NCBI GenBank assembly: GCA_963781065.1 | Contig: CAWAET010000016.1 | Coordinates: forward strand, 124,001-188,000 | Direction of reading: 5' to 3' | From: CALZJC01 sp963781065 | GTDB taxonomy: Bacteria; Acidobacteriota; Thermoanaerobaculia; Multivoradales; JAHEKO01 | Length of the DNA stretch: 64,000 nucleotides | Shown: positions 58,239-64,000 of the stretch, piece by piece | Numbering within the stretch: position 1 is the stretch's first letter | How the letters are laid out: each line of letters opens with the position of its first letter | Position numbers and translations under genes: made by a program | The notes under the pieces: generated by a model | What the model was told of the DNA's origin: nothing | What the model saw: only the letters and a program-made list of their open reading frames with translations | The model's database searches: none

Positions 58239-59183
58239 ATGGACACATTTGTAGGCCTTCTCGATGGGCCACGGGCTCGCGGCGCCTTCGCCCTTCGTTG
58301 CGTCATGCGTCCGCCGTGGTCGCTGCGAGTCCTCGCCGAGTCGCCGTTGACGCTGCTCGCCACCGTCAGCGGAGAGGTGTGGATCGTTCACGACCAGGGC
58401 GAGACCGTGCGGCTCGGTGTCGGAGATGTCGCCGTCACCAGCGGCCCGCACCACTACACCGTCGCGGGCGATCCTGAGACCGACCCGGACGTCGTGATTC
58501 ACCCCGGTCAGCGGTGTTGCTCGCTCGACGGCGAGTCGATGGAGGAGGAGATGATGCACGGGGTGCGCACCTGGGGCAACGATCCCGAGGGCTCTACCGT
58601 GTTGCTGATCGGCGCCTACGAGTCCTTGGGCGACCTGAGTGATCGCCTGCTCCGCGCGCTGCCACCGCTCCTCTGGCTGTCAAAAGACGAGTGGGGATCG
58701 CCGCTGTTTCCGATGTTGTGCGACGAGGTCGTAAAGGACGAGCCCGGCCAGGCGGCAGTGCTCGACCGCCTGATCGATCTTCTGGTGATGCAGGTGCTGC
58801 GCGCCTGGTTTGCGCGGCCGGAGGCGAAGAAGCCGGCCTGGTATCGGTCGCGGGCCGACCCCGTCGTCGGGCGCGCCCTGAGCATCATGCACGGCGATCC
58901 CGCCCGTCGCTGGACGCTCGCCAAGCTCGCCGCGAAGGCCGGCGTCTCGCGGGCGGCGCTGGCGCGCCGGTTTCACGAGGTGGTGGGAGAGCCGCCGATG
59001 ACCTTCCTCACCGAATGGCGTCTGGCGCTGGCCGCCGATCTTCTCTGCGAGCCGGAAGCAACCGTCGGCACCGTCGCTTCAAAGGTGGGCTATAGCAGTC
59101 CGTTTGCGCTCAGCACGGCGTTCAAGAGGGTACGAGGCGTCAGCCCTCAGGAGCATCGCGCGCGCGCCATGTCGTCCGCTTGA
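58239..59183 (+). CDS. AraC-family transcriptional regulator with cupin-type sensor
   Basis: 314 residues. The N-terminal about 190 residues match the Cupin_6/AraC-ligand-binding type, and the C-terminal 100 residues form the two-helix-turn-helix module (LAKLAAKAGVSRAALARRFHEVVGEPP, VGYSSPFALSTAFKRVRGVSP). This architecture usually controls the neighbouring redox genes. It is divergent from the NmrA-like/DUF1772 pair with 128 bases between the start codons, so those are the likely targets. Confidence 0.9.
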   Translation: MDTFVGLLDGPRARGAFALRCVMRPPWSLRVLAESPLTLLATVSGEVWIVHDQGETVRLGVGDVAVTSGPHHYTVAGDPETDPDVVIHPGQRCCSLDGESMEEEMMHGVRTWGNDPEGSTVLLIGAYESLGDLSDRLLRALPPLLWLSKDEWGSPLFPMLCDEVVKDEPGQAAVLDRLIDLLVMQVLRAWFARPEAKKPAWYRSRADPVVGRALSIMHGDPARRWTLAKLAAKAGVSRAALARRFHEVVGEPPMTFLTEWRLALAADLLCEPEATVGTVASKVGYSSPFALSTAFKRVRGVSPQEHRARAMSSA

Positions 59184-59191
59184 TCGCCCGT

Positions 59192-60136
59192 CTAGCCGGC
59201 AAACCACTCACGGGCCTGGGCCACGCGGCTAGCCGGGTCGGCCTGGCCGTCGCGATCCGCGCCCACCCGCTGCAGCCGTTCCAGCAGCCCCTGCCCATTG
59301 GCGATCTGGATGTTCAACCCCGGTCGCGCGTTGAGCTCGAGGATCATCGGCCCGTTGTCCCGATCCAGCACCACGTCCACCCCCAGGTACCCCAGCCCGG
59401 TGATCTCGTAGCAGCGCGCCGCCAGCTCCAGCAGATCCTGCCAACCGGGGATCTCGATGCCGGTCAGCGGTTGGTCGGTGTCCGGGTGCTCGCCGACCGT
59501 CTCGTTGCCCAGCACCCCGCCTACGGTCTTGCCCGTCGCCAGGTCGATGCCGACACCCACCGCACCCTGGTGCAGGTTGGCCTTGCCGTCGGAGGCGCGG
59601 GTGGGCAGCCGCGCCATCGCCATCACCGGGTAGCCACGGAAGACGATGGTCCTGAGGTCGGGAACGCCCTTGTAGGTGACCTTCTCGAACAGCGGGTCGA
59701 CCCGCACCCGGTACTCCACCATCACCTTGTCGCGGTGGCCGCCGAGGCTGTAGAGGCCGGAGATGGTGTTGGAGGCGTGGTGGTCGAGCTCTTCGGGGTC
59801 GATCAGCTCGCCGCTGATCTTGCGAAACCGCCTGCCGCTGCGGCCGGCGATGACCAGGATGCCGTTGCCGCCGCTGCCGTGGGCCGGCTTGAGCACGAAG
59901 TCGTCGCGGCCGGCGAGCAGCTCGGGCAGGCCGGCGACGTCGTGCTGCTCGGCGATGACACCGTAGAGCTCGGGCACCGCCATGCCGGCGTCGATGGCCA
60001 GACGCTTGGTCTCCAGCTTGTCGTCGACCAGCGGGAAGAGGCGCCGCGAGTTCCACAGCGAGACGTAGTCGGCGTTGCGCCGGTTGATGCCCAGCACGCC
60101 GCGTGCCGCCAGCTTCCGCCGCAGCGACAGCATCAC
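59192..60136 (-). CDS. ATP-grasp protein, alpha-L-glutamate ligase-like
   Basis: 314 residues. DDFVLKPAHGSGGNGILVI is the ATP-grasp nucleotide loop; MILELNARPGLNIQIANG is the metal-binding motif near the C terminus. Most similar in pattern to the RimK-like alpha-L-glutamate-ligase-related family. It should form an amide bond using ATP, in the cytoplasm. Forms a gene set with the membrane protein and the retropepsin-like protease upstream. Confidence 0.88.
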   Translation of the reverse strand: MMLSLRRKLAARGVLGINRRNADYVSLWNSRRLFPLVDDKLETKRLAIDAGMAVPELYGVIAEQHDVAGLPELLAGRDDFVLKPAHGSGGNGILVIAGRSGRRFRKISGELIDPEELDHHASNTISGLYSLGGHRDKVMVEYRVRVDPLFEKVTYKGVPDLRTIVFRGYPVMAMARLPTRASDGKANLHQGAVGVGIDLATGKTVGGVLGNETVGEHPDTDQPLTGIEIPGWQDLLELAARCYEITGLGYLGVDVVLDRDNGPMILELNARPGLNIQIANGQGLLERLQRVGADRDGQADPASRVAQAREWFAG

Positions 60137-60164
60137 GGGCTGGCCCTCAATCCGCGCACCGGCA

Positions 60165-61688
60165 TCACTCGCCCGACAGGGCCCGGAAGCGCCGTAGCTC
60201 GAGCAGTCGGAAGCCGCGATAGCGGCCCAGCAGCAGCATCGCCGCCAGCAGCACCAGCAGCAGCTCGGGGAAGATGACCACCAGGTGCTCGACCACGTCG
60301 AGCGACATCACCAGATAGCTCAGCGCCGCCACCAGCAGGCTGCCCAGCCCCTCCTGGATCGCCTCGGACCCGCCGCGCTCTTCCCAGACGATCGACAGCC
60401 GCTCGATCGCCATGGTCAGGATGACCAGCGGGAACAGCGCCACCGACAGCCCGGTCTCGATCCCCAGCCGGTGGCTCAGTACGCTGATCGCCGCCATCAA
60501 CAGCACCACCAGGGTGAGCACAGCCGCCAGCCGCGGCACCAGCAGCAGGCGCAGCTTCTCGAGATAGAAGCGCAGCCCCAGCCCCAGCGAGACCACCAGG
60601 GTGAACAGCACGATCCCCCACACCAGGCGCGTCTCGCGAAAGGCCAACGCCACCAGGATCGGGGTGAAGGTGCCGAATGTCTTGATGCCGACGACGTTGC
60701 GCAGCAGCACCATCAGCAGGGCGCCGACCGGAATCAGCAGCATCACCCCGTAGACCGCCTGGGTCTGGATCGGCAGGCCGAAGAGCGAGAACTCCACCAG
60801 CCGCGAGCTCCGCAGCTCGGCGCGACGCTCGGCCACCTCCATCGCCGCCACCGCGTCGGACTGGACCGAGATCTGCACCTCGGGGTTGCCCGCCCCCTGC
60901 ACCTGGATCAGCGGCCGGTCGCCGCGCCACCAGATCAGCAGGTCGTCGGGCCAGCCTTCCTCGCCGGTGGCGGGGTCGAAGGCCAGCCAGCGGCCCTCGT
61001 CGTAGACCTCGAGCCACGGCCGGAAGCGGGCCCGGCGCCGGCGTTCCTCGAGCGGCAGGCCGTAGGCCACCCGCGCCGGCACGCCGATGGCGGCGAGCAG
61101 CTGGACCGCCAGCTGCGCCCGGCGGGCGGCGGCGCGGCCCGAGCCCATGAGCAGCTCGGCGGTTTCGTCGGTCTCGTCCTTGCCCAACCGGCGCAGCACC
61201 GCGGCGGTGAAGGTGATCGTGTCCGCCGACTCTCGCCGCACCTCGGCCACCAGGCCTTCGAAAGCGGTCTGGAACGGCTCGACCAGCATCGGTGGCGCGG
61301 GCGGCGACGGCCGGTCGGTCAGCCGCTGGCCGTCGTCGGCATAGACCACCGCCCGGTAGTAGAGGGTCTGGCGCCCGGCCGCCTGGCGGATCGCCCAGCG
61401 CGCCTCGCGGCCGCCGCCCTCCTGCTGCTCGTCGAGGGTCAAGCCGTAGCCGCGGGAGACGAACTTCTCGTCCAGGATCGAGTAGCCCGGCTGCCCGTTG
61501 GGGATCTGCAGGACCGCCTTGACCGGCTTTCGCCCGGCCTGGATCGAAAACCGGGCTTGCACGGTCCAGACCTTGGTCTCGGCCTCGGGCAGCAGGGGGA
61601 AGCCGAGCACCGCGGCCTTGTAGGTGAAGACCCCCAGGCCGATGACGGTCAGGAGGGCGGCAAGAACGAACAGGTAGGCACGATTCAT
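60165..61688 (-). CDS. Inactive transglutaminase fused to seven membrane helices (UUP1-like)
   Basis: 507 residues: one N-terminal helix, a soluble region of about 290 residues, then about seven helices (about 315-490). The soluble part contains a transglutaminase-like core (LLAAIGVPARVAYGL, WLEVYDEGRWLAFDPATG). The catalytic Cys is not found (GSGRAAA in place of a GxC motif) and the catalytic His is Arg (RPWLEVY for HAWVEVY), while the Asp in FDP remains. So it probably binds rather than cleaves. Its ATG overlaps the protease stop (ATGA). Confidence 0.87.
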   Translation of the reverse strand: MNRAYLFVLAALLTVIGLGVFTYKAAVLGFPLLPEAETKVWTVQARFSIQAGRKPVKAVLQIPNGQPGYSILDEKFVSRGYGLTLDEQQEGGGREARWAIRQAAGRQTLYYRAVVYADDGQRLTDRPSPPAPPMLVEPFQTAFEGLVAEVRRESADTITFTAAVLRRLGKDETDETAELLMGSGRAAARRAQLAVQLLAAIGVPARVAYGLPLEERRRRARFRPWLEVYDEGRWLAFDPATGEEGWPDDLLIWWRGDRPLIQVQGAGNPEVQISVQSDAVAAMEVAERRAELRSSRLVEFSLFGLPIQTQAVYGVMLLIPVGALLMVLLRNVVGIKTFGTFTPILVALAFRETRLVWGIVLFTLVVSLGLGLRFYLEKLRLLLVPRLAAVLTLVVLLMAAISVLSHRLGIETGLSVALFPLVILTMAIERLSIVWEERGGSEAIQEGLGSLLVAALSYLVMSLDVVEHLVVIFPELLLVLLAAMLLLGRYRGFRLLELRRFRALSGE

Positions 61689-62257
61689 TCGTCGCCGCAG
61701 CCGGGCTCGGAGGTGTTGGTCTCGTCGGGGTCGATGATGGCGATGCCGGCCAGGGCACTCCGGCCCAGCAGCACCGGGTAGTCGAACTCGCTGCGGTCGA
61801 TGAGGCTGAACTCCACCTTGCGCCGGTGGTCGCCGAGGCAGACGGTCAGCGAGACCACCGCGCGGCGCTGCGAGTCGCCGTCGTGCCGCTTGATGTACAC
61901 CCGCCGCAGCAGAGGCCGCTCCAGCCGGACAGTCTTGCCCTCGTCCTGGTCCTCCACCGTGAAGCGCATCCAGGTCTTGCCCTTGCGGCGGACCCGCCGG
62001 ATGTCGACGGCGTCGAGCGACGAGGTGTCGGCGCCGGTGTCGAGCTTGGCCTCGAGCAGAAAACCGGCTTCCTCGAGCACCACCGGCTCGGCCCAGCCGA
62101 ACAGATCGGGCTCGGCGGCGGTGGCGCCGGCCGGGGCCAGCGTCAGGACGAGCGCCACGAGGCCGATCGCCGCGGCCCTTGATCCGCCATCCGAGGCCAG
62201 CGGGCGGCAGCCCCGACGGGCTTCCGGTTGCGAGGAGATCTCTGCCACCAAGACCAT
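61685..62257 (-). CDS. Retropepsin-like aspartic protease (PF05618-type, 'ATP-dependent zinc protease')
   Basis: 190 residues from ATG 62257, with a hydrophobic export segment near 30-50. The active-site motif AKLDTGADTSSLDA is the DTGA of retropepsins; LLGRSALAGIAI matches the family's end. Expected to be periplasmic and to work as a dimer. Always found near ATP-grasp and 7TM-transglutaminase genes in my knowledge of the family. A TAGTCT hexamer lies only one base before the ATG. Confidence 0.85.
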   Translation of the reverse strand: MVLVAEISSQPEARRGCRPLASDGGSRAAAIGLVALVLTLAPAGATAAEPDLFGWAEPVVLEEAGFLLEAKLDTGADTSSLDAVDIRRVRRKGKTWMRFTVEDQDEGKTVRLERPLLRRVYIKRHDGDSQRRAVVSLTVCLGDHRRKVEFSLIDRSEFDYPVLLGRSALAGIAIIDPDETNTSEPGCGDE

Positions 62258-62309
62258 TAGACTACCGCGGAACGACCGCAAACCGCTGCCAGGCTCCCCA
62301 GGAGGCGAC

Positions 62310-62864
62310 ATGATCCGAGACCGTTATCTCGAAGACGTGCTGCGCCAGCTGCGCAAGTACAAGCAGCTCGCCGAGCGGGCAATCGCCCAGGTCGACGACG
62401 AGCAGCTGTTCACCCCCCTGGACGGCGGCGGCAACTCGATCGCCATCGTCATGAAGCACATGGCCGGCAACATGCGGTCGCGCTGGACCGACTTCCTGAC
62501 CACCGACGGTGAGAAGCCGGACCGCCATCGCGACGCCGAGTTCGAGCGCTGCGAGATGACCGCCCATGACCTGCGCCGGAGCTGGGAATCGGGCTGGCAG
62601 ACGACCCTCGACGCCATCGCCGGGCTCGGCTGGCAGGACCTCGAGCGAACGGTGACCATCCGCGGCGAGCCGCACAACGTGATCGCGGCGATCAACCGCC
62701 AGCTGACCCACTACGCCTACCACGTCGGCCAGATCGTCCTGCTGGCGCAGCAGTTCGCCGGCGACGATTGGCAGTGGCTGAGCATCCCGCCGGGCAAGTC
62801 GGGCGAGTTCGAGGTGTCGAAGGAGGGGGATCTCTACCCGGCGGCGGACGGCGACCGCTCGTAG
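62310..62864 (+). CDS. DinB-like / DUF1572 protein
   Basis: 184 residues, four-helix-bundle pattern. Metal-binding His are likely in VMKHMAGNMRSRW and THYAYHVGQIV, as in DinB-superfamily proteins (DUF1572). Some members are thiol-dependent transferases; the reaction here is unknown. GGAGG sits 5 bases before the ATG. Divergent from the retropepsin-like gene. Confidence 0.85.
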   Translation: MIRDRYLEDVLRQLRKYKQLAERAIAQVDDEQLFTPLDGGGNSIAIVMKHMAGNMRSRWTDFLTTDGEKPDRHRDAEFERCEMTAHDLRRSWESGWQTTLDAIAGLGWQDLERTVTIRGEPHNVIAAINRQLTHYAYHVGQIVLLAQQFAGDDWQWLSIPPGKSGEFEVSKEGDLYPAADGDRS

Positions 62865-62897
62865 CGGGAGGGCCGGCCCGGGCCCTCAGCGGATCCG

Positions 62898-63746
62898 TCA
62901 GCCCCGGCCGCCGCCGCCCGAGCGCCGCGGCGGCGGCGGACCGCCGGCCACCGAGACCGCCAGGTTGGCGGCCGAGAACGCCGCCTGGTTGCTCATCGCG
63001 CCCCACAGGCCGCGCTGGCGAGCAATCGCGGCGTCCTCGATCCGGCGGTAGTGGGCGGCGCGGGCACAGGTTGCCGGTCGCAACAGCCCGAGCCCGCCGG
63101 CGATCACTTCGCCGGTGAAGTCCCGCCCGTCGGCCAGCGTCACGTAGACCACGCGGTGGCCTTCGCCGTCGCGCTTGGGCGGCGTCTGCTCGGTAAGGCA
63201 GACCTGTGCTCCCGGCGGCACCGCCAGCTCGAGCGCGCTCAGCGTGGCGCGGCCGAACCAGCCGAGCTGCGGGTACTTGTGCTCGATCTCGGGGGCGTCG
63301 AGGCAAGCGAGGTGGACGACCTCGCGCCGCGCGCCGTCGCTCACCAACAGGGTCTCGCCGCTCAGCAGCCGGACCACGCGGCCCTCGACGCAGGGCGGCG
63401 CCTCGACCGACTCCGCCGGCGGCGCCTCGGGCAGCGGCGCCCGGGGCGGCGGACGGCGGCGGCCGCCCAGCTGCCAGGTGACGATGGCACTCGCCGGCAG
63501 GTCGACGTCGGCATAGGGCACCGAGACCAGCGTCCCGCCGCGCAGCCGGAACAACACCTGCCCGCGGCGCTCCTCCCAACCCCCCTCGATCGCTTCGAGG
63601 CCGGCGCCGATGTAGACCAGCCACTCGTCGGCGATGGCGGCGCCGGTGAAAAAGGTGAGCGTCAGCGCGAGGATCGCCGGCGCGCGCCGGAAGGAGCGCG
63701 GCAGAGCGGCCGATCTCTCGGTGAAGGGCATCGCCAGATCGAGCAT
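62898..63746 (-). CDS. Exported protein with thermonuclease-like (SNase) domain
   Basis: 282 residues from ATG 63746. A signal peptide precedes a small N-terminal domain with a repeat of polar strands (QVLFRLRGGTLVSVPYADVD). A Pro-rich linker is followed by an SNase/OB-fold-like region (GRVVRLLSGETLLVSDG, LACLDAPEIEHKYPQLG, VYVTLADGRDFTGEVIAGGLGLL). The typical SNase Arg/Glu active-site residues are only partly visible, so nuclease activity is uncertain. The C-terminal tail is Pro/Gly/Arg-rich. Confidence 0.72.
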   Translation of the reverse strand: MLDLAMPFTERSAALPRSFRRAPAILALTLTFFTGAAIADEWLVYIGAGLEAIEGGWEERRGQVLFRLRGGTLVSVPYADVDLPASAIVTWQLGGRRRPPPRAPLPEAPPAESVEAPPCVEGRVVRLLSGETLLVSDGARREVVHLACLDAPEIEHKYPQLGWFGRATLSALELAVPPGAQVCLTEQTPPKRDGEGHRVVYVTLADGRDFTGEVIAGGLGLLRPATCARAAHYRRIEDAAIARQRGLWGAMSNQAAFSAANLAVSVAGGPPPPRRSGGGGRG

Positions 63747-63803
63747 ACCGCGCCCCCCTCTATAATCCGCGAAGTTCACGCCGCGACACCGGAGCCTTGG
63801 TGA

Positions 63804-63928
63804 TCGTCGCGATCGACCGCGCTGACGGCAGCGGCGATCGCCGGCGACCGGCTGCTGGTGCGGACCCGGGGCAGCCCCTACGCCTTCGCGACGCCTGCGC
63901 CGGTGCCGATGGCGGCCGCGAGCGACTA
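63804..63928 (+). pseudogene. C-terminal fragment, PQQ-like beta-propeller type
   Basis: An open stretch after a TGA at 63801 reads LTAAAIAGDRLLVRTRGSPYAF and ends at TAG 63928. The pattern (AIAGDRLLVRT, YAF) matches the last blade of PQQ-like propeller proteins. The rest of the gene is absent. A TATAAT at 63761-63766 on this strand is probably unrelated. Confidence 0.35.
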
Positions 63929-63984
63929 GGCCGGTCCGGCAGCCCGAGCGCAGAGAAGCGGGGCCTTGTGTATCCTCGCGCGAC

Positions 63985-64000
63985 CATGACCCCGGTCCTC
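63985..64000 (+). CDS. Possible start of a gene that leaves the window
   Basis: An ATG at 63985 opens a frame through the right edge (MTPVL). TATCCT, a -10-like box, lies about 10 bases before it, as for other genes here. Too short to identify. Confidence 0.25.

Noticed and set aside
63755..63770. TATAAT at 63761 as a strong plus-strand promoter
   Set aside because: No -35 box at the right distance and only a truncated fragment lies downstream; in the minus direction it overlaps the leader of the nuclease-like gene.

Overview
The window is very GC-rich DNA (about 70% by eye) from a Gram-negative-type bacterium. It encodes a signal-peptide porin, many exported enzymes, a glutaminyl-tRNA synthetase next to a glutamyl-tRNA synthetase, and many dispersed single genes of the kind common in Acidobacteriota (Thermoanaerobaculia-like) genomes. 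That taxonomic guess is inference only; there is no rRNA or other marker here to fix it. At least 16 sites in otherwise well-conserved genes need a one-base correction (14 extra bases, 2 missing bases), including tkt, gltX and glnS, so the assembly probably carries residual indel errors.

Layout. 1-11.0 kb is a polysaccharide and amino-sugar block: a secreted GH16 glucanase, a large exported GH5/GH42-like glycosidase, a sodium/solute symporter with a small membrane partner, glucokinase and a GH20 beta-N-acetylhexosaminidase. 11.1-16.6 kb holds a DUF302 protein, an exported M20 amidohydrolase, a conserved membrane protein and a metallophosphoesterase. Two direct copies of an unusual 0.7-0.8 kb palindromic, tandem-repeat-rich element (13.07-13.9 and 16.67-17.36 kb) flank the last two genes. 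17.4-22.4 kb is an argC-argJ-argB-argD-argR operon behind a twin-palindrome operator that looks like an ArgR site. 22.4-28.3 kb has a UbiA/MenA-type prenyltransferase, a transketolase-like enzyme, FxsA, a di-haem cytochrome c peroxidase and an SRPBCC protein.

28.3-29.0 kb is a VapC/ribbon-helix-helix toxin-antitoxin pair with an inverted-repeat operator. 29.1-31.5 kb is an S9 peptidase whose frame runs back into a damaged CpcT/CpeT-like gene. 32-35.4 kb has a DUF2252 protein, an MtfA-type peptidase with a SEC-C tail, and a gene graveyard (GHKL ATPase and PIN-domain remnants) beside tRNA-Gln(CUG). 35.5-43.3 kb holds a tandem UspA protein, an aldehyde dehydrogenase, tRNA-Ser(GCU), a zinc/manganese acquisition operon (Cys/His-rich small protein, His-loop porin, binding protein, permease, no local ATPase) and a Phd/VapC pair. 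43.4-50.5 kb has transketolase, a membrane protein, gltX, a cache-domain protein and glnS.

50.5-64 kb contains a Gfo/Idh/MocA oxidoreductase, an MFS carrier, a retinol-saturase-like flavoprotein next to a cytochrome P450, an AraC regulator divergent from an NmrA-like/DUF1772 pair, a three-gene set (ATP-grasp ligase, inactive-transglutaminase membrane protein, retropepsin-like protease), a DinB-like protein, a nuclease-like exported protein and fragments at the right edge.

A recurring pattern is a -10-like TANNNT hexamer 6-9 bases before the start codon with no Shine-Dalgarno between, which suggests leaderless transcripts. The least explained structure is the duplicated palindromic element.
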